The notes under the pieces: generated by a model
What the model was told of the DNA's origin: nothing
Databases searched by the model: none
The model's input: only the letters and a program-made list of their open reading frames with translations
Translations under genes and position numbers: made by a program
NCBI GenBank assembly: GCA_030602145.1
Contig: JAUWAH010000129.1
Coordinates: 1 to 6,893 of the forward strand
Length of the DNA stretch: 6,893 bases
Reading direction: 5' to 3'
Origin: Desulfobulbus sp.
GTDB lineage: Bacteria > Desulfobacterota > Desulfobulbia > Desulfobulbales > Desulfobulbaceae
Shown: in pieces, positions 1 to 6,032 of the stretch
Layout of the letters: each line of letters begins with the position of its first letter
Numbering within the stretch: position 1 is the stretch's first letter

Positions 1-731
1 CCCTTCTCTTTGACGATCGTGTCCGCATTGAGGATCTGCTTACGCAGGGGGATGGTATCGTTATAGGCGGTGAAATTGTGCTCCGGATACCCGTCTGGGT
101 AATGGTTGAACAACCGCCGTGCCCATTCAAGTAGGTCACCCGGCTGCAGGGAGCGCGGAGACAGCAGCGCCGCCTTCAAGGTTTCAGTGATCTGCCGTTT
201 GATGTCCTGCAGGGGTTTAGCTTTCTCCCGGTCGATGAACTCCTCGGGGTTTGGCGCCTCCGGCATGTTGCCGGGCAACTTGACCGCGATGATCAAACGA
301 AAATTGCGCACCGGGATGTTGGAGCAGGCAGCCAGGCCTCGCCGTCCCTGTTCCATGAAATCGATGATCTGGTCGGTGCTGGTGCGGACGATGATATCGT
401 CCACTGTCCTGCTTTCCCGGTAGGCCTCCAGAATCGGGGCGATATGAGAGTCGGCATGGAGGATCAGTTGGAGCACGCTCCCCCTGGGCAATCCGGCCCG
501 GAACAACCCCTCCAACGAGGTCAGGGCTTTGGGACCGGCAAAGGTCAGGGGGGTACATTCCCAGAGCATACCCAGGCTGCAATCCTGGTTGAGGTAGATG
601 TCGAGGTTGTAGTCATAGGCCAGATAGTTCAGGTAGGCGGAAAACGGATGCCGGCTGGTCATCCGGTCAAGGTCCGCCTGCTTGAGATATGCGCCTGGGC
701 CAATGCCTATTTTTTCCAGCAGGGAGATCAT
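1..731 (-). CDS. traC: TraC, F-type T4SS assembly ATPase (VirB4-like), N-terminal part, cut by window edge
   Basis: I translated this open frame by hand from ATG at 731 to the window edge: 243 full codons, no stop, so the C-terminal part lies outside. TraC is the cytoplasmic, membrane-associated VirB4-family ATPase that drives F-type pilus assembly. The visible part matches the N-terminal TraC_F domain: residues 29-66 run PFSAYLNYLAYDYN, then LDIYLNQDCSLGMLWEC, then PLTFAG, followed by an alternating region with LPRGSVLQLILHADS at 82-96. Only about a quarter to a third of a usual TraC (around 800 residues or more) is seen, so the Walker A and B motifs cannot be checked. The start overlaps the traV stop as ATGA (728-731). 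The Shine-Dalgarno is weak (CGAG well upstream), suggesting translational coupling to traV. Family assignment is strong; integrity is unknown. Confidence 0.92.
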   Translation of the reverse strand, partial: MISLLEKIGIGPGAYLKQADLDRMTSRHPFSAYLNYLAYDYNLDIYLNQDCSLGMLWECTPLTFAGPKALTSLEGLFRAGLPRGSVLQLILHADSHIAPILEAYRESRTVDDIIVRTSTDQIIDFMEQGRRGLAACSNIPVRNFRLIIAVKLPGNMPEAPNPEEFIDREKAKPLQDIKRQITETLKAALLSPRSLQPGDLLEWARRLFNHYPDGYPEHNFTAYNDTIPLRKQILNADTIVKEK

Positions 732-1138
732 GGCTTTTTCTCGCTGACTTCGGTCAGCACCCATTGGGAGGGCTCGATCTCCAGGTAGGCATACCGGGTC
801 ATGAACAGTTCGTTGTTTTCCCCTTTGTAGGGCAACAGGAGAACCCGAAGGATCTTGGGCGGGTTGAGCACCGGGGTTTCCGGTGCTTCCAGCAGATCGG
901 CCAGGGCTTTGTAACGGCTGTTCTGAGCCTCGATCTGGGAAGCGTTGGATGTTGCCTCGTTTGTTTGACCGTCAGGAAGCCGGGCTTCCTTGTAGGCCGT
1001 TGGTGTGTCGAGGCATTTGCCGTCACTGTCCTTGGCCTTGCAGCGGAAGTTTTCCTCATAGGGATTCACCGCATCCTTGACTCCGGCACAGCCAGAGGCG
1101 TAGAGGAGAATCAAAATACCGGCGAGCAGTTGTTTCAT
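728..1138 (-). CDS. traV: TraV, outer-membrane lipoprotein of the T4SS core complex (VirB7-like)
   Basis: A 136-residue lipoprotein. The N-terminus has a short hydrophobic signal and a lipobox (ASGC) with the acylated cysteine at residue 17. The mature part begins AGVKDAVNPYEENFRC, with C33 and C42 in the CKAKDSDGKC segment typical of TraV. The C-terminal half (95-128, KILRVLLLPYKGENNELF then MTRYAYLEIEPSQWVL) is the family's conserved tail. TraV anchors the TraK/TraB channel in the outer membrane. A longer in-frame start at 1234 exists, but it would place 32 charged residues before the signal peptide and lie inside traB, so I chose 1138. That start has a good Shine-Dalgarno, GAGGAAGG, overlapping the traB stop. 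Gap to traB is 7 bp; overlap with traC is 4 bp. Confidence 0.93.
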   Translation of the reverse strand: MKQLLAGILILLYASGCAGVKDAVNPYEENFRCKAKDSDGKCLDTPTAYKEARLPDGQTNEATSNASQIEAQNSRYKALADLLEAPETPVLNPPKILRVLLLPYKGENNELFMTRYAYLEIEPSQWVLTEVSEKKP

Positions 1139-1139
1139 A

Positions 1140-1147
1140 CCTTCCTC
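1140..1147 (-). promoter_or_regulatory. Ribosome binding site of traV, overlapping the traB stop
   Basis: GAGGAAGG on the minus strand, just before ATG at 1138. It shares bases with the TGA of traB, so ribosomes ending traB would sit on it. It decides the traV start against the longer frame beginning at 1234. Confidence 0.75.
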
Positions 1148-2321
1148 ACTGTTGCGCGAACTCATTGTTCTTGATGTCCCTGATCTCCAATTCCTTGCCC
1201 TCGGAGATGATGACCGTGATCTTCTTGGCTGCACCGACCTCGATCACCGGGGTGGTCTGCTTGACCAGTTCGAGGTAGAAATCGCTCATGGTCTGGGAGC
1301 CCTGGGAAAGCCCGGTACCCAAGGCGGATTTGCCGACCTGGGAGCCGTCGATGGTTGAGGTGGAGCCCAGGGCCGAGGTTGAGGTGGTCGTAGTCGAGGA
1401 CTTGAGGGCATCACCGGCGCCTTCGAACAGACCTGCGACAATGGCCCGGACCGTGGCCGCGCCCATGCGCGAGACTACCCGGCCGGAGAGCCCGACCTTG
1501 GAATCGGAATCGGTGACAAAGCCTTTGACCTGGGCATCGATCACCGCCTTGCCTTCGTTGCTGAGGCAGGAGAGCGAGACCAGCCGCACATCGGCCCGTT
1601 CCTTGTCGAGCCGGCCCACCGCCTCGGCAACCACAAAGCAGCCCGAGAGTTCAGCCTTGATGTCGTTGGGCAGAACCGCCGGGGTCTTGATCCGCAGCAG
1701 CAGCGGTTCCGGACTGTTCTTGCTGGTGCCCGAGGTGGCGGCGTCAAAGCCGGTCAGCAGGTTGGCCTCCATGAACGAGGGCGGCAGGTAGACGGTGCGG
1801 CCCTTCTTCTTGGCGTCCCCCTTGGGCAGGCTATCGTTTCTGACCACCAAGATCTTGCCGATCCGCTTTTTGTCCTTCTGGCCCCCTGCAGGTGCGATAT
1901 GCGGATTCTCCTCAGCTCCGGTCGCCGGTTGCTGCATCGGTGGCGGGAAGGCCGCCTTGCCACGCTCGATCTCGCCGGCTTCGGGTATCTTGGGCAGCTC
2001 TTTTTCCGGGACAGGTTTCTGCCTGCTCCTTTCAGTCGCTTCCAGGTCTTTCCGGCCCCGTTCCAGATCCCGCTGCATGGTGGAGACATGCCCTTCAAGC
2101 TCTTCCAGTTTGCGGCGGTACTCGCGGACAATGGTCTTCTCCATCAGGTCCGGATCAAGCCGGGTGTCCTGGCCGCGCTCATTGCTTTGGTCGGGCTGGT
2201 GCGTCGACCGGGAGTTGTAGCCGGTCACCGCCAGCACCAGGAGGACGGCGCCCAGCAGCGACCAGATGACGATCTTCTTTCGCGCCGGTGTGAGCCGATG
2301 GAACCGTTCGGTGATCTTCAT
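1146..2321 (-). CDS. traB: TraB, inner-to-outer membrane spanning T4SS channel protein (VirB10/TrbI family)
   Basis: A 391-residue VirB10-type scaffold. Order of parts: cytoplasmic basic N-terminus (1-17); one membrane helix (about 18-34, IVIWSLLGAVLLVLAVTG); a charged, probably coiled-coil stretch (about 58-98, with EEL and DLERGRKDLEATE); a proline-rich linker (102-145); and the C-terminal beta-barrel (about 172-391). The barrel has the usual pair of cysteines C228 and C252 around FVVAEAVGRLDKERADVRL, and a small/hydrophobic helix at 286-306 (MGAATVRAIVAGLFEGAGDAL) in the place of the outer-membrane antenna. A Ser/Thr-rich loop (309-325) follows it. Length is a little under F-plasmid TraB. 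The start ATG overlaps the traK stop (ATGA, 2318-2321) and has GGAG at 2329-2332. Membership is secure; the helix boundaries are my reading. Confidence 0.95.
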   Translation of the reverse strand: MKITERFHRLTPARKKIVIWSLLGAVLLVLAVTGYNSRSTHQPDQSNERGQDTRLDPDLMEKTIVREYRRKLEELEGHVSTMQRDLERGRKDLEATERSRQKPVPEKELPKIPEAGEIERGKAAFPPPMQQPATGAEENPHIAPAGGQKDKKRIGKILVVRNDSLPKGDAKKKGRTVYLPPSFMEANLLTGFDAATSGTSKNSPEPLLLRIKTPAVLPNDIKAELSGCFVVAEAVGRLDKERADVRLVSLSCLSNEGKAVIDAQVKGFVTDSDSKVGLSGRVVSRMGAATVRAIVAGLFEGAGDALKSSTTTTSTSALGSTSTIDGSQVGKSALGTGLSQGSQTMSDFYLELVKQTTPVIEVGAAKKITVIISEGKELEIRDIKNNEFAQQ

Positions 2322-3088
2322 GGTTTAGCTCCGGTATCCAGGGTGGCCATGGTTGCGGTGGGTAAATCCTTGCGCTCCACCACAAAGACCCGGGTTGACT
2401 GCTTGGACTTGAGGTTGTGCTGCTCAATGGCCACCGCCAGGATCGGGTTACCGACAACGGCGGTGAGGAAGGTCTTCTCGGCCAGTTCCAGATCCGTGGC
2501 CAGCCGGGAGGTTGCCTTGAAAGCTTTAAGCCGCAGGCCGACGCCTTCGATCTCGACGACCTGCTGCCGCACCAGATCGAGGTCCGGGCAGAGGTGAACC
2601 GGCACCGTCTTGTCGGTCACCTGATAGCTGGAAGGAAACACCCCGTCATAGGCCTCCTTGATCAGTTGCAGGGCCTGTTTCTCCAGCGGCATGTTCTTGT
2701 AGCGGGCGATGTTCTTCTCCACGGTCTCGCTCTTGGGCAGGGCCAGCCGGATCGTGACCGCGTTGATCTCCGCCGGGGCACCAATGATGGTGTAGACCGC
2801 ACCGTTGCAGACCGCGTAAATCTCGCTGGGCTCCTTGCTGTACCTGAGTTTGCCGCCCACCTCCTCGGCGGTGAACTTGATAAAGGCATTGTTGCCGGAG
2901 AAGTGGCCGGTCAGCCCCTTCTCTTCAGAGAAGATCAGATCGCTCATCTGCCCGGGGCAGACGATGCGGTTGATCTCCCGGGCCGAGAGTTCCACCAGGG
3001 TGGGGACCTCGGCGGGAACGCCTTCGCCGGCCACGACCTGGCCGGTGGTCAGCACAAGGCAGCAGACTGCAAACGCGGTTCTTTTCAT
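2318..3088 (-). CDS. traK: TraK, secretin-like outer-membrane core protein (VirB9-like)
   Basis: A 256-residue exported protein. Residues 1-20 are a signal peptide (MKR, hydrophobic core, cleavage likely after VVA). The mature part carries the TraK N-terminal pattern LVELSAREINRIVCPGQMSD (31-50) and KGLTGHFSGNNAFIKF (57-72), then a beta-rich region with C94 in YAVCNGAVYTIIGAP. The C-terminal domain ends with VFVVERKDLP (234-243). In the F system TraK sits in the periplasm/outer membrane and binds TraV and TraB; the same order traK-traB-traV is kept here. Length is close to F TraK (about 240). It overlaps traE upstream (ATGA at 3085-3088) and traB downstream (2318-2321), and has its own GAGGAG site at 3098-3103. 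Confidence 0.93.
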   Translation of the reverse strand: MKRTAFAVCCLVLTTGQVVAGEGVPAEVPTLVELSAREINRIVCPGQMSDLIFSEEKGLTGHFSGNNAFIKFTAEEVGGKLRYSKEPSEIYAVCNGAVYTIIGAPAEINAVTIRLALPKSETVEKNIARYKNMPLEKQALQLIKEAYDGVFPSSYQVTDKTVPVHLCPDLDLVRQQVVEIEGVGLRLKAFKATSRLATDLELAEKTFLTAVVGNPILAVAIEQHNLKSKQSTRVFVVERKDLPTATMATLDTGAKP

Positions 3089-3663
3089 CGTTGCTCACTC
3101 CTCTCTTCTCCGGATTTATCCTTCTCCTTGAAGGCCAGCAGGGAAAACCGGCCGTCACGAATCTGGTAGTCGAGGAAATAGGTCCGGGTCGTATTTTCCA
3201 GCCGGGTGTTGCCGGTGTACTGCTTCAGGTCGCCAAACACCTCTATACGGTTGTCCTTCATGGTCAGGGTCTGCGGATAGAAGACCGAGCTGACCTGGGA
3301 CTCCTCGATCCGCCCCGCCAGCGAATACCAGAGGATGGAGGCTTCGGGGTAGGATTCCGGCGCGTAGTAGACCAGCAGTTCGTTGAACTGCTTGCGTGCC
3401 GTGCTCGGTGAGTAGGTGGTGGCCAGGGTGACAATCCGCCGGCCGATGTCCTGGATGTAGACCTCGGTCGGTTTGCCCTGGACAAACTCGACTGTGCCGG
3501 TCATCTGCGGCGGAATGAGGATCACCTTCTGGTAGCGTACCGCCCGGTAGGCCATGAACGAGGTGAACATCAGGCAGACGGTCAAGACGATGACCACAAA
3601 CCGGAGCAACCGGTTGCGGGCATAGAGGTTGCTGCTCTGTTGGACATAGGTGTTGAGCTTCAC
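3085..3663 (-). CDS. traE: TraE, inner-membrane T4SS assembly protein, GTG start
   Basis: A 192-residue protein with one N-terminal membrane helix (about 21-41, RFVVIVLTVCLMFTSFMAY) and a periplasmic domain. The domain has family motifs YQKVILIPPQM (44-54), YIQDIGRRIVTLATTYSPST (69-88), FYPQTLTM (128-135) and the C-terminal TYFLDYQIRDGRFSLLAF (161-178). Length agrees with F TraE (about 190). TraE is needed for pilus assembly; earlier schemes paired it with VirB5, but the topology of one helix plus a periplasmic domain resembles VirB8. The start codon is GTG, overlapping the traL stop as GTGA (3660-3663), with AGGAG 8 bp upstream. A frame in another register covers much of this gene and is a shadow. 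It overlaps traK by 4 bp. Confidence 0.93.
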   Translation of the reverse strand: MKLNTYVQQSSNLYARNRLLRFVVIVLTVCLMFTSFMAYRAVRYQKVILIPPQMTGTVEFVQGKPTEVYIQDIGRRIVTLATTYSPSTARKQFNELLVYYAPESYPEASILWYSLAGRIEESQVSSVFYPQTLTMKDNRIEVFGDLKQYTGNTRLENTTRTYFLDYQIRDGRFSLLAFKEKDKSGEERSEQR

Positions 3664-3935
3664 TCGTGGAACTCCTGTTCAAAGTAACCGGGATAGTTTT
3701 TCATCTGCAGCAATCCTGTGGCGTACAGCAGGTGCTTGAGAAAGCCCCGTGGCTTGCTCCGTTTGGTCCGGGTGTAACCGTACTGGATGCCGACAAAGAC
3801 GATCCAGGCCAGGCCGCCGTAGATCAGGGCAACCGTGAGGGTGAACAGAAAAATGGCCAGCTCATCGACCTCAAACCACAGCACCTGGAAGGGTCGGGAC
3901 AGATACTGGGGAAATTTGCGGGATGAGCCAGCCAT
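3660..3935 (-). CDS. traL: TraL, small inner-membrane T4SS protein (VirB3-like)
   Basis: A 91-residue protein, the usual size of TraL. The N-terminus carries the family signature FPQYLSRPFQ (8-17) then LWFEVDELAIFL (19-30). A hydrophobic region (about 25-50, one or two membrane passes) follows, then a basic segment TRTKRSKPRGFLKHLLYATGL (55-75), which matches the conserved PRG-x5-LLY-x2-GL region of TraL. TraL is an inner-membrane partner of the TraC ATPase in pilus biogenesis, comparable to VirB3. It starts at ATG 3935 with GAGGGG at 3939-3944, 7 bp after the pilin stop, and overlaps traE by 4 bp. Confident family call. Confidence 0.93.
   Translation of the reverse strand: MAGSSRKFPQYLSRPFQVLWFEVDELAIFLFTLTVALIYGGLAWIVFVGIQYGYTRTKRSKPRGFLKHLLYATGLLQMKNYPGYFEQEFHE
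3672..3676 (-). promoter_or_regulatory. Ribosome binding site supporting the GTG start of traE
   Basis: AGGAG on the minus strand, inside the 3' end of traL and 8 bp before the GTG at 3663. It supports the non-ATG start of traE and coupling to traL. Confidence 0.65.
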
Positions 3936-3942
3936 GTTCCCC

Positions 3943-4266
3943 TCAACAGATCAAGGCGCCGATGGTCTCAACCACGGTGTTGGCCCGGAGCAGAAAGGCT
4001 CCGCCCAAAACCACACCGGCCGCCGGCAGGATCATCTGCCGGATGGCCAGGATGGCGGCCACGCACATGCAGGCCACCCCGCCGGTGAAGCCCACCGGGC
4101 CCAGCAGGATCTGGTTGACGCCAATGTCGTAGAGGTCATAGGCAAAGGAGCCGGTCGCCGGCACGGTCATGGCCAAAGCGTTGCCCGCCTGGAGCAGGGA
4201 AAGCAGTACGGCGGCCATCCAGGTTGCCATGTGCAAATGTTTACGGAAGCGGTGTGTTCGGTTCAT
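3943..4266 (-). CDS. traA: TraA/VirB2-like conjugative pilin precursor
   Basis: A 107-residue protein placed where F-type operons carry traA, directly before traL. The N-terminus is a long leader (1-32) with basic residues (RTHRFRKH), a hydrophobic stretch and an AxA signal-peptidase site (NALA, then MTV), leaving about 75 residues, near the size of mature F pilin. The mature part has two hydrophobic segments (about 56-74 and 77-94) joined at R76, the arrangement of VirB2/TraA pilins. Odd points: C66 and C68 in the first segment (CMC) and a cysteine as last residue (C107). I could not match it residue by residue to a named pilin, so the assignment rests on topology and position. The start at 4266 has a strong GAAGGAG site. 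A longer frame beginning at 4548 only runs antiparallel-free into the preceding gene's 3' end and is rejected. Confidence 0.82.
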   Translation of the reverse strand: MNRTHRFRKHLHMATWMAAVLLSLLQAGNALAMTVPATGSFAYDLYDIGVNQILLGPVGFTGGVACMCVAAILAIRQMILPAAGVVLGGAFLLRANTVVETIGALIC

Positions 4267-4272
4267 CTCAGT

Positions 4273-4279
4273 CTCCTTC
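4273..4279 (-). promoter_or_regulatory. Strong ribosome binding site of the pilin gene
   Basis: GAAGGAG on the minus strand, 6 bp before ATG at 4266. It is the best Shine-Dalgarno in the operon, fitting a subunit needed in many copies, and it fixes the pilin start. Confidence 0.75.
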
Positions 4280-4297
4280 AAAGAGTGTTTGCAATGT

Positions 4298-4312
4298 CTG
4301 CCGTTCTGGCAG
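4298..4312 (-). other. Small inverted repeat between the OmpA-like gene and the pilin gene
   Basis: CTGCC, five-base loop, GGCAG: a perfect 5-bp stem one base after the stop codon of the OmpA-like gene and 31 bp before the pilin start. No T-run follows on the minus strand, so it is not a standard intrinsic terminator. It could protect or delimit the pilin mRNA, or be chance. Confidence 0.4.
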
Positions 4313-4313
4313 G

Positions 4314-4892
4314 TTATGGCTGAATAAGGGCGAGTTCCACTCGCCGGTTGTTGGCCAGGTGTTCGTTGCCGGGTAGGGGTTGCTGCGAGCCCACGGCCGC
4401 TACTTCGGAGACGGTATAGCCATGGGCCCGTAGAACCGCTGTCACCCTCTCCGCCCGTTGTTGGGACAGGATGCGGTTGCGGTCTTCCGATCCCAGCGAA
4501 CAGGTGTGGCCGATGACGCTCAATCCCGCCTCCGGAGCGATGATGCATTGGGCCAGGGCTGCCAGTAGCGAGTCTTGCTCGGTCTGGGACAACTCGGCGC
4601 TGCCGAGGTGGAAATGCACCACCGGAAGCTCACAACCATCCGTGGCCTTTACGGTCCTTTCCTCGCAGGCTGGCTGGCGGTGGTTGGGAGTGCCGGTGAG
4701 GACAAAGGTCTCCCGGTCCGCCAAGCGCACGGTCTCGCTCAGCAGGGAGAAGCGTTCCTGACGAATCTCCCGGGCCATGAGCGGCGAGACGCTCAGGAGC
4801 AGGATGAGGATCAGGAGGGGAATCAGGTGGGCGTTCATGGTTTTCTCGTTGTCTCTTTTTCGGGCCGTTGGGGTCGGTTTTGTCATCATCAA
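4314..4892 (-). CDS. Exported OmpA C-terminal domain (peptidoglycan-binding type) protein
   Basis: A 192-residue protein with a hydrophobic signal (about 21-40, cleavage near LMA) and an OmpA-like C-terminal domain (about 88-190). The domain shows HFHLGSAEL (93-101), VIGHTCSLGS (126-135), NRILSQQRAERV (139-150) and NNRRVELAL (181-189). Such domains normally bind diaminopimelate in peptidoglycan through an Asp (GHTD) and an Arg 15 residues later. Here R146 is kept but the Asp is C131. Cysteines C76, C87, C116 and C131 could pair in the periplasm. The start is uncertain: ATG 4892 gives a basic n-region but a poor Shine-Dalgarno, while ATG 4838 gives a shorter signal without positive charge. It lies 13 bp after the sigma-like gene and 47 bp before the pilin gene, so an envelope role in pilus or channel anchoring is an inference. 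Confidence 0.85.
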   Translation of the reverse strand: MMMTKPTPTARKRDNEKTMNAHLIPLLILILLLSVSPLMAREIRQERFSLLSETVRLADRETFVLTGTPNHRQPACEERTVKATDGCELPVVHFHLGSAELSQTEQDSLLAALAQCIIAPEAGLSVIGHTCSLGSEDRNRILSQQRAERVTAVLRAHGYTVSEVAAVGSQQPLPGNEHLANNRRVELALIQP

Positions 4893-4905
4893 TAAACGTT
4901 GTTTC

Positions 4906-5901
4906 TTACATCTTAGTTTGCGCGATGTAAGAAATCTCCCGGGCCTTTTTCTTAATGGACCGGTAATTGGCGACCTTGGCCTTGGAGCGAATAGTGCGGA
5001 TCCGGCTGATCTGATGTTGGGTCAGCTCAACCCTGAAGGTCGTCTGGATTTCTTCAATGACCTGCTGGAGGGAAAGACGGTTTCCCTGCTCCTGGTTGAA
5101 GTAGCGGGAGTAGGCATAGCGCTCCCATTTGCTGCTCAAGGCCACGGTTCGGATGAACTTCTCTCGGGCCAGACGGGACATTCGGGAGATCTGCGGCCGA
5201 AGCACATTCCTGTCCCCCCAGACCTGTTCCAAAACACGGAGGCCGATCTGGTTCTCCGGGGTCAGCGGATCCTGGATGATCTGCTTACGCTGGAGAAGCA
5301 GGAGGATTTTCCGGGGAAGAGGTGACTTGCGGGAAAACTCGGTGATGGTCGGTTGCTTTGGCTTCATTTGGCGTTGTTGTTGAATGATGTGGTCGATGGT
5401 GCTCTGAACGAGACGACAGACCTGCCGCCGGCTGAGGTTGAAGTGGCAAGCTGCCTCCTCAGTGGAGACCGGGAACGGTTGCTGGAGGATCCATTGGCAC
5501 ATCTCCCGGTTGCGTCCCTCGACCCGTTGCATGGCTGCCAGGGTCTCCTCGGGTTGTGGTTCGGGAAGGTATTCCTCCTCTTCCCGAGAAGCAGTGCTGA
5601 CCAGGTACTCATAGGAGAACTGTGCTGGTCGGATCCCAATGGCCATCTTCAGGCATTGCGTTCTGAAGATGGTCCGAAAATAGGGAATCAACTGCTGAGG
5701 GTCTTGGTTTTGAACCTCCATCAGGGCCTTGAAAGCGGCTATGGTGGCCTCCTGGAACAGATCGTCGTCATCTCCTGCCATGTAGGGAACAAAAGGGGCA
5801 GCCTCCCAACGGATCACATGGGTATGGGCTCGGACCCATTCCATAGCGGCGAGCCAGGCGAGCTGGCTGGAGGTGATGTGGATGGCGCTCGGTGCTGTCA
5901 T
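4906..5901 (-). CDS. Putative sigma-factor-like regulator heading the transfer operon
   Basis: A 331-residue soluble protein, no signal or membrane helix. Residues about 35-86 resemble sigma-70 region 2 (FVPYMAGDDDDLFQEATIAA, then FKALMEV and PYFRTIFRTQCLKM): the DDLFQEA core is the region 2 pattern D-L-x-Q-E. An acidic linker (106-120) follows. A helix-turn-helix candidate lies at 145-167 (VSTEEAACHFNLSRRQVCRL), in the place of region 4. The basic C-terminal half (about 180-331) is not familiar; its end has a second possible helix-turn-helix (277-305) and a lysine/arginine-rich tail. Start ATG 5901 has only a weak AAGAG; later Mets at 20 and 41 would cut into the domain. It is the first gene after the origin and promoter candidate. 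The coding call is firm; sigma activity is inference, and a sigma-derived DNA-binding protein is the alternative. Confidence 0.6.
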   Translation of the reverse strand: MTAPSAIHITSSQLAWLAAMEWVRAHTHVIRWEAAPFVPYMAGDDDDLFQEATIAAFKALMEVQNQDPQQLIPYFRTIFRTQCLKMAIGIRPAQFSYEYLVSTASREEEEYLPEPQPEETLAAMQRVEGRNREMCQWILQQPFPVSTEEAACHFNLSRRQVCRLVQSTIDHIIQQQRQMKPKQPTITEFSRKSPLPRKILLLLQRKQIIQDPLTPENQIGLRVLEQVWGDRNVLRPQISRMSRLAREKFIRTVALSSKWERYAYSRYFNQEQGNRLSLQQVIEEIQTTFRVELTQHQISRIRTIRSKAKVANYRSIKKKAREISYIAQTKM

Positions 5902-5930
5902 GATGGCTCTTGAGCTGGCTCGCCCTTTTC

Positions 5931-5970
5931 TTTTATGATTAAAGAAAGATTAAAAAAGATTAGGCAATTT
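5931..5970. other. AT-rich candidate duplex-unwinding element
   Basis: A 40-bp AT-rich patch in GC-rich DNA, with GATTA at 5937-5941, 5948-5952 and 5958-5962 (steps of 11 and 10 bp, one helical turn), two of them within AAAGATTA. AT-rich, helically phased short repeats next to iterons are typical of the unwinding region of iteron plasmids. No convincing DnaA box was found beside it. Confidence 0.55.
5938..5967 (-). promoter_or_regulatory. Candidate sigma-70-type promoter of the regulator/transfer operon
   Basis: On the minus strand TTGCCT (5962-5967), an 18-bp spacer, then TTTAAT (5938-5943). The start point would fall near 5930, giving a leader of about 30 bases before ATG 5901. It is the only good match I find in the gap, but the AT-rich background makes chance matches easier. 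Confidence 0.45.
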
Positions 5971-6032
5971 GCGTGACCGTCGCGAAGGCCTGTTTTTGTG
6001 GGCGTTGCCGAGGATTCGCGCAATCGATTTTA

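Noticed and set aside
1899..3169. Long plus-strand frames 1899-2597 and 2417-3169
   Set aside because: They lie antisense to traB and traK, which have clear family motifs and operon spacing; the plus frames are GC-rich shadows without a recognisable domain.
3155..3682. Minus-strand 175-residue frame overlapping traE
   Set aside because: Composition is His/Pro/Arg-rich and without family motifs, while the overlapping frame is a full TraE.
3943..4548. Long 201-residue version of the pilin gene starting at 4548
   Set aside because: The extra N-terminus lies in a different frame of the OmpA-like gene and would bury the signal peptide; the strong Shine-Dalgarno at 4273-4279 supports 4266.
4777..5913. 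Plus-strand frames 4777-5325 and 5353-5913 opposite the regulator
   Set aside because: No known motifs or good start sites; the minus frame is uninterrupted over 331 residues with sigma-like features.
5997..6005. DnaA box (minus-strand ACGCCCACA)
   Set aside because: Only 5 of 9 bases match TTATCCACA, all in the CCACA end; too weak to call.
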